Origin: Cenococcum geophilum 1.58
Lineage: Eukaryota > Ascomycota > Dothideomycetes > Gloniales > Gloniaceae
Direction of reading: 5' to 3'
Length of the DNA: 64,000 bases
NCBI GenBank assembly: GCA_001692895.1
Contig: KV748180.1
Coordinates: 4,431,805-4,495,804, forward strand
Part shown: positions 44,462 through 56,859 of the stretch, in pieces
Layout of the letters: each line of letters starts with the position of its first letter
Position numbering within the stretch: the first letter of the stretch is position 1
Program-made: the position numbers and the translations under genes
The notes under the pieces: generated by a model
The model's input: the letters and a program-made list of their open reading frames with translations, nothing else
What the model was told of the DNA's origin: nothing
The model's database searches: none

Positions 44462-47400
44462 ATGACTATAAATAAATTAAAAGTTAACCTTATTCTTAAC
44501 CTACTTTCTAATTAGATATAGTAGTTCTTTATTATCTAAGACACAGCTAAAACGAATAAGGTATGGCAATATCTCGACATATTAAAGAAAAAAAAGATCT
44601 TTTAATACTGGAACTACTAAGTTAACCTATACTAAGAGACGTACTACTAACAGCTATATTAATAGCGAAGCTAGAGCCAAACTAGCTTATTACCTATAAC
44701 TAGCTCTATTCTAAATATAAGGACAATCTTTAAATATACCAGAAGCAAGAATAGGCTATTAACGACATTAGCAACTATATTATGCGAACAACATCGGTAG
44801 CCTACCTCCTACTTATTAACGGCCTAGATATAATCCACGGACAGCTATAGGCACTTAAGAAAGCACTAGCTCTTACTATATTAAGTTAAAAGTATAACGT
44901 CCTAATATAATATACGGCTTTAAAAGCCTACAATAAAAAACAAAGTATTAAGAAATAGTTAAACAGCTAGCGGAACGTCTATAAGCTTACTAAGTAACTA
45001 GACCTACCAGATATATAAGGCTTTAGGCCATACTATGACTTTATTTAAATAATTAAGCCTATCTCTTTTAGCTTTATAGGAGCTTTAAAAGTAAACCTTA
45101 TTTATAAGGAATATAAGGATAAAGAAGCCCTATCTATTATCGATCTAATTAAGGAATTTAAGGAGCACTACCGTATATAGTAAGTAGTATCCTCTGCTAC
45201 TACTGCTAATAACTCTGCCTTTATAACCCTATAAGGCAATTTCAATTCCAATTTAGATTCTAACCCCGATTTAAATTCCGATTCAAAATGGTATAAGAAA
45301 TGCATCTGCGGTTATAAATATTAATACAGTAACTGCTACTACATCGCCGAGCAAAAGCGCCCTTAAGGGTGGAAACTAAGGCTAGACGTCCTTAAGAAAA
45401 TAGAAGAAATAATGTCTTCTATACCCTAGGTTAAACGTATAGTTAACTATATCTAAAAGAAAAAAAGAATGGAAAGCAAAGAGCACAGAATCTATAATTA
45501 ATTTTAATTCTAAAACCCTACCGTCTAAGACCCCAACTAGCCATGCTGCCATATTTAGTACTAGTTAATTTCTATTTAAACATTAGAATACCTAAATACT
45601 TAACCCTAGTATAGATACCCACGTCTATAATAACTAAAAAGACTTTACCTTCTCCTACTTAGCTATAAAAGACGACTACCTAATTACTAGCGGAAATTAA
45701 AAAAAATACAAGCCTATGGAACAGTAATTATTATTATTAACACACCTACTAGGAAGTTAAAAATGAAGCTATTCTATGTAGCACTAGTACCTACTATATT
45801 TACAAATATTGTAGCACTATTAAGGGATATAGATAACGATATCTATTTTAACTTAGGACGAAACTTACTCTACTGTCTAGTAACTAGCGAAATAGTATAC
45901 TATATAAAACGACTAGGGGGCCATTAGGCGCTAATATATAGATAGCCTAAGCCTATAAATACCCTAGATTTAACAACCTAATTAACCTTCTTAATAAGAA
46001 GATTTTAACTAAGTAGAATAGCCTATAAACTAGTTGGAGCTATAGCTATAAAATGGCATAAAATTCTAGGCTATATAGAACCTAACGCTATTAAGCAGCT
46101 TCCTAAGCACGTTAATGGCGTAGAGCTTAAAGAGCTAATTAACGAATAAGCACTGCTTAAAATTAAATATAAAGTCTGCTTATTAGCAAAGTACACGCAG
46201 CAGATCTCTTAAAGATAAGAATATAAATATCTAGCCACTTAATCATTTAAACGGCTAGCATTTAATATTATTAGCCTTAGAGAACCAAGATATAACGGTA
46301 ATAGATATATTATATATTTCTATTGCATGTATTCTAAATTTAACTTTATATATACCGCTAAGAATAAGGATAAAGCTACTATCTTACCTACCATTTATAA
46401 GACTCACTAGCTGATTAAAATACGATTCTACTAAGATGTTTTCTTCTTCTAGAGTGATAATAAACGTGCATTTAGATAAACTAAAGATATATTATAGACG
46501 TGGTGCGCAGACAAAGGCATAACTTTTAAATGCTAAGCTCTATATATAGAAGAACAAAATGGCGGAGCTAAACGATCTAGACGAACCCTTATAGAACGAT
46601 CTAGGGCTATACAGCTAGGAGCTTCTTTACCCCCGTCTTTAGGACTAGAGGCGTTCCTTGCCGCTAGATACGCCCTTAATTAAACACCAAATAAACAGCT
46701 AGGGTGGAGAACTCCCTACGAGATCGCCTACGGCAAGACGCCATCACTTACCTATATGCACGTATATGGCTGCAAGACCTATATGCTGGACAAAAGGGTC
46801 AAAAGGGGAGACAAGCTAGCTCCTCGCGCATTAATTAGACACCTAGTCGGCTACAATTTAACTAATATCTACAATATCTGGAATCTAAGTCTTCGTAAGG
46901 TTATTTAAACTAAAGATGTCACATTTGACGAGACCTCGTTCTATAACCCTAAGGGTTAAAACATTAACTACCTGCTAAGAAAAGTATTAGAAAACACCCT
47001 CCAGATAATTAGTCTACTAAAACCTCTCTATAAGGATAAATCTAAGGACAAATTAATCCTATACACAGTTAATCTAGACCCTTAAAGATCTACCTTAGGT
47101 GCAGATTAAATAACTACCTATAAATTAAACGATTTAATAGAGCCTTATATAAAGGATACTAAGTAGTTACTAACTCCTAGTAGAACGGTATCTCCAAATC
47201 TACTAGAAACAAACACTATACTAGAAGGACTTTAAGACGATATCCTAGATATAATTAAAGCAATCCCTACCTAATAGAGTAATTAATATAGCTCTACAAG
47301 CTAATAAAGTCTCGGCCAAACCTTCTGCCGACCTTATTCTACCAGAAGGATTAAAACGAATTTAATATTAAGCGTATGTAGTAGCACTAGCCAATCTATC

Positions 47401-47933
47401 TACCCTATTTGGTTACTACGCTGGATTTGCTACAGGACTAGTAAAGGACATTAACCAAACTAGATCCTTATCTCTATATTATAACAATCTCCCTCCTAAA
47501 CTAAAGAACCTTAAAAAACTAAGAAAGCATCCTTTAACTACTAGCTTTTAAAAGGCCATAGAAAAAGAATATAATGACCTAAAACGCTAAGGGACATTCA
47601 AAATCGTACTAAAGGAAGAGGTAAGCAATGAGCAGATCCTTTTACTAAAATGGGTCTTTAAATATAAGCTTAATAGCGACGGCTACCTATAAAAGCTCAA
47701 AGCTAGACTATACATCTGCAGAGACTTATAGATCACCAAAGAAGAGACCTATACAGCAACCCTAGCTGCTTAAATATTCCGTGCTCTTATAGCTATAGCA
47801 GCCGCGTTTAACCTAGAAATTTAATAGTATAACGCTGTAAACGTATTTATAAATGCTAAGCTTAGTAAACTAGTCTACTACTACTACCTAAAAGGATTTA
47901 ATTAAAAAGGACATATCCTAGAGCTACTTATAG
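44462..47933 (+). pseudogene. Copia-2 gag-pol relic
   Basis: Starts MTINKLKVNLILNLLSN at 44462. Gag ends with a degenerate zinc knuckle CICGYKY, then CYYIAEQKRP (about 45300-45360). The protease region is followed by a pre-integrase block (CLLAKYTQQIS, 46175-46207) and the integrase core with SDNKRAF (about 46455) and the Copia signature EEQNGGAKRSRRTL (46550-46591). The integrase C-terminus is unusually well kept: GLEAFLAARYALN, GWRTPYEIAYGKTPS and YMHVYGCKTYMLDKRVKRG (46640-46806). RT begins at about 47520 (AIEKEYNDLKR, GTFKIVLKEE, LLKWVFKYKLNSDGYL) and stops at the insertion before reaching the YVDD box. Confidence 0.9.
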
Positions 47934-48120
47934 TGTTATAGTGCTGCAATAAAGTAAACTAAATAACTACGTTATGGTATAAAGAGGAGAAGAAGGTAGA
48001 AAGGGGGTATTGTATATAAATAGTAGGGCCGGCCGTTAAGATACTAGTAGTAGGCTAGCTAATAGTAGGAAATAGTATAAGATAGTATAAAACAGTATAT
48101 ATTAGGTTAGTGCCGTAACA
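47934..48120 (-). repeat. Gypsy-A 3' LTR
   Basis: 187 bp, TGTTATAGTGCTGCAATAAA to GTGCCGTAACA; same length as the Gypsy-B LTR at 57489-57675. The purine-rich tract (coding strand AGGGGAGAGGAGTAC) borders it at 48121-48135. Confidence 0.9.
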
Positions 48121-48242
48121 GTACTCCTCTCCCCTAGATAGTTTAGTCCCTAAATTAAATAAATAACTCTAAAATAGGCAGTGTTTAGGGTCGCCTATTT
48201 TTTACTATAAAGATATTAATTCCACTTACCGCCCTTAATTAA

Positions 48243-48399
48243 GCTAATAGCGATTTTCTATACCGGGTATAGAAAATCCTAATTAGTTAGTTTAGTAAGT
48301 AAGGTTAGTAAAACTCTATACCGCCATCTAAATTAATCTGCGTAGCATTTCTTAGCAAGAATCTAGCTAATTAAATAACTTTAACCACTAGTTAAAGTT
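48243..48399. repeat. Paired palindrome module, copy 2 (Gypsy-A 3' region)
   Basis: GATTTTCTAT-ACCGGGT-ATAGAAAATC within 48243-48290, then AACTTTAACCACTAGTTAAAGTT at 48377-48399; located between the LTR and the end of integrase. Confidence 0.85.
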
Positions 48400-51300
48400 C
48401 TATAACATCTTAACTACTACAATTTTTAATACGGTGGTCGGCTATAACCTTAGTATGACTTTTCCTTATCTTATACCTAATCTAGGGGTCCTAGCTTCTT
48501 AGGGTATTGCTTATAAAAGCGCTATATAGCCTATTTATAACCCTTTAGGTCTTTTTCTAGCTGCTAGGTTATATCCTTATAATATTTCTATTTAATCTTA
48601 TAAGTTAGGCTTTAAGGGTCTTTATTATATACATTAAGGATTTTTTTAAACTTCTATTTATCTTCTATATTACCGTTATTATCTCTTTCTACTACTCGTC
48701 CTTATATATTACGGCGCTCTATAGTATTAATATTTACTTAGCTAGGGATCTCTTTAGTAGCCTAGAGGTGGACCTTAGATATATAGAAGGATTTATTTAC
48801 TTAGATATAGTTTAGGAGGTCTAGTATAACTACCCTTTAGTATACTATAAGTACGGGGTACGGGCCGTCCTATTTATTATCCCATTTCTTCTTAGGTCTG
48901 TTTATCTTTATATTTTCTAAGCTAACTATAACTATATTACCTTTATAAAATAACGCGCTCTTATCCCTATAGGTATTAGTATTATCTTTATAGCGTTACT
49001 ATAAAATCCAAGCTAGGGCCTTAAGCTATATTAATATCCGCTTAAAGCGGTTAGCTATAGAGTCTACGTAAAAGAACTCCTTCTTTACTTATACTAATAG
49101 TGTTAGTAAATAGGGGCCAGCAGGCTTAATTCTAAAGTAAGGGTTAAAGCCATAGTTTGCAAAAAACGGGGAGATACCTATACTCTTATTAACTTAGTTA
49201 TTTATAGCAAACTTAGTAAGCGGTCGGTAGTTAACCTAGTTATTTTATATAAAGCTAATAAAAGCATAAAGGTACTTATTTACGGCAGCATTAATAATTT
49301 TAGTTTAGCCGTTTATTTCTAGGTACTAGGCTAAGCTTAGTCTTAAAGTTATCTTAAGGCGTTTACTTAATTATTACTAGAAGTTGCTAATAAATTATAT
49401 ACCGCAATTGGAGATAATTATACTTAGTGCACTATAAAGCTTATATATATTATTAACAAAGCCGTTAACTAGCTCCTTTATTAAGAGTCCTATTACTAAA
49501 ATAAGGTATCGCATTTTAGTTAGGCGGTCCATAATAATAAGGATATATTTATATACCTTACTATAGCGTTAGTATACCGATAGCATTATAATATAGTTAA
49601 TTAAAATATTAGTTTATAGGTAAGCGGGTAGTTCTAGTAGCTTTAGGAAACCAGGCGGGGTAAAATAGGAGGTTTTAGTATAAAAGTATAGGGCACAGTC
49701 TTTAATAAAGGTAGCCGTAAATTAGAAAATTCCTAGCTACCAATATATTTAGTTTAAAAGGTTAAGGGTCTTAACCTAGCTAGGGTAATTAGTGGGGCCG
49801 CTGCTATAAGAGTAATAGATAACTTCTAGGTAGAGGTCTAGGGCGTTAAAGATAAAGAGGCGTTAATAGAAGTAAATCTATCTGTTAATAATACTATATT
49901 CTAACTTATTATAATAAAGTAATTTCCTAATCTTCTTTAGCTAATAGCGAGCTTTCTAATTATATAGGGCCGCTACTATATTTTTTATAAGTTTATTCTC
50001 CTAGTATCCTAACTAGATTAACTTATCTAGTAACATTTTAGCTATTTTAGGGTCTAAAGTAGCTATAAACTCCGCATTATTAGAGTTACGGGACTTATAT
50101 AGCAATTCTTCTAAGATTATAGGGTTAATTTTTTAGGGCGGTATAATAACTTAGGCTTAGTGGCAAAGGCGTTTATTATTAATATCCTTAGGCCTTATTC
50201 CTAGTAGCTAGCTTAGGGCGTTAGGGAGTATGGCTTTACTATTACGTCTATATATAATTATAAATTTAAACTATAAAAGGAACTCTACCTACTAAACTTA
50301 GCATTAATTTAGCTACTTAGTAGTTATAAATATCTATAGGTTTTTATAGTTGGTAATAATTTTAAACAGCTCCTTAGTTCATTATAGCTTAGGACACTAT
50401 TTCTTTAAAGCCTTAATAATAGCTAAGAGTTCTTTATTATAGATCTTATAGTTATACTTTAGTATAAAGTGCTTTACGGAGAAGAATAAAACCAGTTTTA
50501 ATTTATTATTATTATTATACTAAAAAAGGACTCCGCTAGAAGCCTAATTTAATACATCTATCTTTGCCACTATCTTCTTTATATAGTTATAGTATGCTAG
50601 TACTAGTACTAAGGTAAAGGCTCCCTTAAGTGCCTTAAATAATTTAGCTTATTTTAGTCCCTATAGCCATCCGATATCCTTCTTTAGGAGTTTTATTATA
50701 GGTGTAGCGACAGCAAAGTAGCCTTAGATAAATTATTAGTAGAAGTTCGCAAAGCTAAGAAATTATTATAGTTCTTTAATTAATGTTAGGTCCTTTTATT
50801 CCTATAAGGCTTATACCTTCTTAAGGTCTATAGTTATGCCATTAGTTAAGATAATTAAGCCAAGGTATTTTATTTTAGTAGAGTAAAACTTAGACTTATT
50901 AATATTAATCTAAAGTTTAGCATTACCGAGTCTTTAGATAACTTTATTTATATACTTAGTATGCTTAGTATATATTTTAGAAAAGATAAGGACGTTATTA
51001 AAGTAGGTAGTATAGTAGTTATTAAGAGCGTTATATAAAATATAATTAATATAGTTTTAAAATATAGTAGGTGCGTTATAGAGGCCAAATAGTATAACTA
51101 GTATCTTATAGAGTTTAAACCAGGTAATAAATGCTATAAGCTACTTATAGCCCTCTATAATCTGGATCTAGTTAAATACAGCAATTATATTAAGTTTGGT
51201 AAAGTACTTAGCACTATAAAGTGCGTTAAGTGTTTTATAAATTAGTAGCAGTAGGTACTGATTCTTAATAGTAACTGTATTTAGGCCTTAGTAGTTATAG

Positions 51301-52289
51301 TAAATTTATATACCGCCACCAGGCTTAGCAATAAGAAGGAGTAGTATAGCAGCTAGTAAGGTTAATTTACGGATAAAACCCTTATCTAGTATCTTATTAA
51401 TCTACTTTTTTATATACCTAAGTTTAGTAGATAAGAGTAGTTTGTTTTTATAATATGGGGCCTAGTTTCTAGGGATAATATTAATTTTATAGTCCTATAG
51501 TTAGTAAGGGGGCAGCTTATCTATATTTTTAGGGAGAAAGTACTTAATATATTCGCGGAACTCCTTTAGTGAATATTATAAAATATCTTTACAGGTTAAT
51601 CCTAGTTTGCCTTTTAGAAATTTTTTAATATTAGTGTTAACTATCTTCCGGCGTAGAGACTTAGGCTTAGTTTTTAAGTTTATCTTAAGAAAATTATAAA
51701 AATAAGGGGGTAGCGCTTTATAGGCTTCTTCTATTATATAGTCGCCCTCTACTAACTAGTAGAAAGACTTTTCTAATAGGTTTAATACTTTTATTAGGCC
51801 TATAGGTAGCTCTTTAAACAGCTATTAGTATTCTTTTTATTTAACTAGTTCTACTAGCTCCGCCATATAAATCCTTATTACCTTTACGCCTTTTTATTTA
51901 CAGAATTAGGTAAAATTAATGGCATAAGTATATCTAATATCGTCCAGTTTGGGGCGTGTTTAGTTCTCTAGTACTATAGCTAAACTAACACAGCTTAGTT
52001 AGCCCTAGGGGGCGGAAATATAGTAGCGGCTCTATATAGTATACGTAGGAGATAAATATAAGGTTAGGCGTTACGGGGGGAAGGTTTTAATTACTTTGGT
52101 TTCGGTTTTAGCTATAACGCCTTTAGCTATTATATATGCAGTTATATATACGTATAGCAAATAGCTTAGAGTTAGGTATCTTATTAGCTAGCCTAGGTTA
52201 AGCGGGTATATATAGGGGACTTATAGTTCTAGTAGTGTTTATATTCTTAAGGGTAGGGCAATATTTCTTAGGGGTAAAGCGGTATCGTA

Positions 52290-55106
52290 AGTTAGGGGGT
52301 TATGACGGTGTCGGTAGTTCTAACGGATTTTGGAACACCAAAATACTACTAAATGCCAAAACCACCACCAATTTGCAGCAAAAAGCATCAGAAAATATTA
52401 TATTATTAAGAAGCCGTAAATATATATGGGAGAAGCTCTATATCGACTTTTTGTAGTATAGCAGCCAGCCAATTACTCTAAGAGGCCTGCATAAGTCCGA
52501 ATTCGCGGCCCAAATTCCTTATCTAACACCTTACTATCGCTAGAGGAGCTATCTTCATCAATATCCGCATTAGGAAGCTCATTTAGAAGCTCATCTATTT
52601 AAGTAGCTGCCTCCTTAACTCTCTTAGAGGTGGTAAGAAGGTCCTTATAGTAAGCAGAGGCAGCAAATACAGCAGCAATTAACTCCTCAGCTTGTTTTTG
52701 AAGCCGTTTAGCAGCATCTTATACAGATATCGCTTTCTTTACTGCCCGATTAAGCGTATATAGAAAGTCCTCTATAAGCTTTTTATTGTATATACTAGAT
52801 ACAGTATTAGCAGCCTTCTATATCTTCTTTACCACCTTTCCTACCTCGCCGGCCTCCCTCTGGTGTTGATTAGCAATCTTCTTAAGCTTTGTGGCGGCTA
52901 TATAGGCTTCTTTCCGAGCTTCTAGTTGTTCTTTTGCAACTGTAGCAGCAGCTTAGCGCTAAATCTTTACCTAATCTCGTGCAATCTTAGCCTACTTCTT
53001 ATCTTCCTTAGCAATACTCTTAGCATCAGCAATTGCTTGTATTGCTTGAGTAGTAAGTACTAATGCGGTAGAGAGTATAGTACGCTTCCTCTGCTTCTTC
53101 TTGTTTCTCTCTACAGTATTATTACAAAGCTTAGCAACTTCTACCTCCATTAACTCTATACGCTCTTCTAACGATTATAGCCGCTGTATAAGCTTACTAA
53201 TAACTACCTTAGCCGCTTTAGGTATAGTTTTAGGGTAAAGAATTATATAAGCGTATTAAGCTTAATTGTTATAGGATTAAGGCGTATAAGGATGTAAAGG
53301 AGAGGATAAAAGCGTTACTAGTGCATTGCTAGGTGGTAGAGTAGATAGTTACTAAAATAAAGACGTTCTACTATAGCGATTTAGAGCTTGTTTAGGGTTA
53401 TAAGGTAGGAGGCCGGCTGCTTCAAAAGCGCTATTAATTGACTTGGTGGTATATACTTAGGGCCAAATCTCGCTAAGAATCTTTAGAAACCACCCCCTAT
53501 TAATACTAGTAACTCCTTCTACTATATACTTGTCGACTTTAGATAAATAAAGACGCTTAAAAACTAAAAATATAACCAAATCAAGAGGCTAGAGAAAGTA
53601 AGTAGAATATAGTGGCAAGCAAATTAGAATAATTTTATGCGCCTAGCAGAACTTTACAAAGTCAATATTTATATAGCTACTATGGCCGTCCATAATAAGA
53701 AGTCGATAGCTATAGTATTAAGAGTCTTCTTTATCTTCTTAATAAGCCTATTAAGCCTTAGTTCATCGAGTATGTTGCTTAAAATATTACAGCCATTTTA
53801 TGCCGAGCTCTTGATTTAACTAGCCATTTTCTAACATTCCAATTGTACACTCGCCTACAGCCTCTACAGCTTCCTGCCATAGCGAAGCTATATACTAGCG
53901 TCCTCGGAAAATAATAAATGGTGGTATTGTTTAGCCATATATCCCAATCCCATTAATCTGCAATACCCACTCTCTTAATCCATTAATCGTCTTAAAATTA
54001 ACGAGACTACCTCGTAGTACTACTACTTTAGCACTGTAGGCAAAGCCTATAGCGTAGCCAGTCTTATCTATATTCTAAACGTCTAATTCGGCGACGTTAT
54101 ACTAAGTCTTAGCGGTGATGTAGTCTTTAAAAAACTGCTGTACGCGGGCTAAATTATTGCTAGTAAGAGCTCGTTCCGCAGTAAGAGAACGTACGTAATA
54201 AGTACGTACCTCTTCCTACCGTTTTAGGAACTAATATATCTATATTCTACCTAAAGGATCGACTAAGATGTAACGTAAAAGGATAATAGATTCGCGTTAA
54301 AGTATAAGGGTGGCAATAGTGCGAATAGTGCGATATCGATATAGAAATCCAGCTTAAGCAAGGTAAATACAATGTTAAACTATTACATCCTCACCGGCAG
54401 GACTTATACGATATTAGTTGGTGTAGGCGACTTAATAGGACCTCTGCTTTCCACTAAGGCAACGACGAAATGTATTTAGATCGATATTATGTACTTTTGC
54501 GCAGCCTTCCTTGCTTTTATAATAACCGAGCTTATAAGCCTTAATAGCTAGCTATATCTTCTCTTCTATATTAGGAGCTTAAGGCCAACAAGGCATAATT
54601 AGTAAGGTTAGTAATGGAGGTAATTATTAAGGAAGTATTAAAAATAAGGCTAGTTAAAAGGTGCGGAAGTATCCCTTGCATTGTTAATGTGATATAAAAT
54701 GTGGCCCGTGCGCGAGATCAAGAACATCAAAGTGCGAGCCTATAATGCTGAGGGCTCTCTACGAGTAGATCTGTCGACGCGATTGGTAGTTATAGAGCTA
54801 GTTATAGAGTTAATTGACTGACCGCCGCGACGCTCTATAATTGCAGGCTATTGGATGCGAAGTAGAGGTTTTAATTTAGGTCTTACCGGGCGCGGGCGCG
54901 GGCGCGGAGGCAGCTCAAAACTTTGGTGATGCGGCAGAACGATTGACCGCCTGGGAATGCAGCTTATTAATTGGCACGCACGGGCCACAATTTATAGGAC
55001 GTAAACAACAATGTAAGGGATATCTAGTTAGGAAGGCGGTCAGCCCAACCAGGTAGGCGGTAGGAAAATCCGTCGGAATTACCGACACCGTTATAACCCC
55101 CTAACT
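52290..55106 (-). mobile_element. Fot1/pogo-like DNA transposon, 2817 bp
   Basis: Terminal inverted repeats of about 42 bp, AGTTAGGGGGTTATRACGGT outward then GTCGGTARTTCYRACGGATT (52290-52331 and 55065-55106). They are flanked by TA (52288-52289, 55107-55108), as known for Fot1/pogo. The interior holds one transposase relic. A GC-rich stretch (54890-54910, GGGCGCGGGCGCGG) lies in its 5' non-coding part. The flanking Gypsy-A sequence closes up when it is removed. Confidence 0.93.
52473..54596 (-). pseudogene. Fot1/pogo transposase relic (HTH-CENPB + DDE_1) with long C-terminal tail
   Basis: ATG 54596 to TAA 52473-52475, 708 codons, a multiple of three. N-terminal HTH of the psq/CENP-B type (IEEKIQLAIKAY-like start, LNTFRRCLSGKQRSY). 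The DDE domain shows DVQNIDKTGYAIGFA (first site, Glu to Lys), RLLIMDGHSSYINIDFVKFC (second Asp, about 53715-53656) and LPLYSTYFL, PLDLVIFLVFKRLYLSK (third Asp). After the catalytic core comes about 250 residues of Ala/Lys/Glu-rich helix (ELEARKEAYIAATKLKKIAN, AAKRLQKQAEELIAAVF; 53260-52620), likely coiled coil, ending in an acidic tail ADIDEDSSSSDSK. The tail is longer than the Fot1 standard of about 540 residues. RIP stops are moderate in number. Confidence 0.88.
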
Positions 55107-56139
55107 TACGTTAGTCCAGTCTTTTAGAATCTCTGTTTTGTTTACTATATATATTAGCTCACCAGTATTAAGTACCTCTTTTACTATCGGCTAATAGTAT
55201 CTAAGTATTAGCCGTATAATACGTCTATATAGTGCTACTCGGTTATAATTAGGGGTATACTATAGAAGATAGTTATAGGCACAGTAATTAGAGTTAAATT
55301 TAAGCCCTAAAACGGAGAAGTTTATACTTAGGTTATACTTTTTAAGCTAGGGCATTTTAAGAATTATTAGTATTAAGGGTAATAACTTTATAATATAGAA
55401 AAGTATAAATTCTATATAATGGCCGATTATTATTTTTACTATAAAGTAATAGGTAATAAAGCTGGATTAAAGTCCATTAGTAAAGCGGAGTGGTTTTAAG
55501 ACTAGGAGTTTTTTTATTATAATATTATACTTCTTTATAAGCGAGTCTTCGTTTATAAACGCTAGTGCTATATTACTATTATTAATAAGGCTTATTGTTT
55601 TAATAAGAACTTCTAGAAGTAGGTTATATAGTAAAAAAAGGTAAGTCTAAATAAAAATAAGATTTCTATTATTATTTACTATTCTAAGATTAAATAGTAG
55701 CTAGCTTAGAATAAGGTTTAACTAATCTAGTAATATAAATCTAATCCTTTTATCCTCCTCCCTATATGGTTTTAACCCTTAGAGGTAACTTAGTTTAAGG
55801 GTTAGCCTTTTAATAGCTGCGTTATAGGGCTTGGCTAGTAGCTATGGTTTTAGCTAGTATATCCTAACGTATTAGTCTCTAACGGTGTATATATACTAAA
55901 AGGTACTTCGCTAATAATATAGCCGGTCTTGCGGTTAGTAGTAATATAAAGTACTTATCCGTAGTTTATATATAGAACTATTAGCTAGGGCTATGTTGGG
56001 GAAAGGAATTATAGGGGTAGGTTTTTGTATCTAAACCTATGTTCTTATTTATAGTTACTGTTAGTTATATAAGGTGATATTACGTAGCTACGGTTCGTAG
56101 ATAGTATAATAATAGTTGCTCTCTCCATTTTTAAGGTAG

Positions 56140-56164
56140 GGCGAGGAGCTTAAGGCTCCTCGCC
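56140..56164. terminator. Perfect GC-rich hairpin in the Gypsy-C LTR
   Basis: GGCGAGGAGC, loop TTAAG, GCTCCTCGCC: a perfect 10-bp stem in AT-rich surroundings. It might act in RNA (packaging, 3'-end or stability); the function is not known and the terminator label is only the nearest class. Confidence 0.4.
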
Positions 56165-56181
56165 ACGCTAGTGCCGCGGCG

Positions 56182-56241
56182 ATATATAACGGCAACTTGC
56201 CTTATATAACGGTAACTTACCTTATATAATAGCAACTTACC
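56182..56241. repeat. 20-bp tandem repeat, three units
   Basis: TTATATAACGGCAACTTGCC-type units at 56182-56201, 56202-56221 and 56222-56241, with transition differences, in the Gypsy-C LTR; a TATA-like core occurs in every unit. Confidence 0.85.
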
Positions 56242-56708
56242 TATATTCCCAACATTGGTGATTTTTTTTTTGCGGTTACTATTATAAGGGCGTAAAGAGA
56301 CTTTGGGGAAGATTTAAAGGAATAATATAAATTCTATCTAAATCTAAGGGTATATAGCTCTCGCTAAGAACAAGACGTTGCGTAAAGAAGAAAAAGGAAT
56401 AATAAGAGAATTATATAATTAAATAGTTAGGGGCTTAGTGGTTAATGCGTGCGTATATATACACACGGTCTTTAACGGACTTTAGTAATTTAATTAATCT
56501 AGCAGATTTTAGTTAAAGCGTTGGAATTTATCTATTGAGTATTTTATTGAGATATTCCTACTGTAACTAGGCTAGTCTTGTTATAGTACCCCCCTTTTTA
56601 GCCGAAGGTCTAAATAATTTAATTTTAGTTAAGACTTATAACTTATTACGTGTTATATTTTCGCGTTAGGTAGCGATATAGGGTTTTTACCAATTCTATT
56701 ATTAAATA

Positions 56709-56848
56709 GACTAATTAGGATTTTTCATCCCTAGGATAGAAAATCGCTATTAGCTTAGTTAAGGCGGTAAGCAGAACTAATATCTTTATAGTAGGTCTTA
56801 GCAAGGCGGATCTAACTAATTAGATAACTTTAACTGGCGGTTAAAGTT
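56709..56848. repeat. Paired palindrome module, copy 3 (Gypsy-C 3' region)
   Basis: GACTAATTAGGA to GCTATTAGC (56709-56754) around CCCTAGGATAGAAAATC, then AACTTTAACTGGCGGTTAAAGTT (56826-56848). Confidence 0.8.
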
Positions 56849-56859
56849 CCTTAATATCT

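Larger units (their letters stand above)
43984..47933 (+). mobile_element. Copia-2: Ty1/Copia element, 5' part
   Basis: 5' LTR (about 43984-44209), primer site (44210-44224), gag and pol in Copia order, cut at 47934 within RT by the Gypsy-A LTR. The missing 3' part should lie to the right of Gypsy-A, outside the window. It differs in sequence from Copia-1 and has the opposite orientation. Confidence 0.85.
48430..55990 (-). pseudogene. Gypsy-A pol relic
   Basis: From the left (C-terminus): a chromodomain-like tail (QLEKDLKGYK, FYKQYPKKLGP; about 48590-48490), integrase (to about 50000), RNase H and RT, with the catalytic box YLDD now YFNN (50994-51005). Protease is at about 55600-55540 reading INNSNIALAFINED (DSG lost). 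The pogo transposon lies between RT and protease. Stops and Asp-to-Asn, Gly-to-Ser/Asn changes are frequent, more so than in Gypsy-B, so this copy is more heavily mutated. Confidence 0.82.
47934..55993 (-). mobile_element. Gypsy-A: Ty3/Gypsy element, 3' LTR to protease
   Basis: Minus-strand element entering with its 3' LTR at 47934-48120. It contains polypurine tract, palindrome module, integrase, RT and protease reading rightwards, and is interrupted by a Fot1/pogo transposon (52290-55106). At 55993 it meets the LTR of Gypsy-C. Gag and the 5' LTR are absent and presumably beyond the window. It is closely similar to Gypsy-B over about 4.2 kb but has A/T where B has G/C at most differing sites. 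Confidence 0.85.
55994..56588 (-). repeat. Gypsy-C 3' LTR (tentative limits)
   Basis: TGTTGGGGAAAGG at the left; the right end GTTATAGTA touches the polypurine tract. An alternative is a 261-bp solo LTR 55994-56254 (TGTTGGGG to CCCAACA), but its flanks GGCTA and TTGGT do not match. There is no second copy in the window to settle it. Confidence 0.5.

Noticed and set aside
53637-53819. + strand open frame with a hydrophobic end
   Set aside because: It is antisense to the DDE domain of the pogo transposase.
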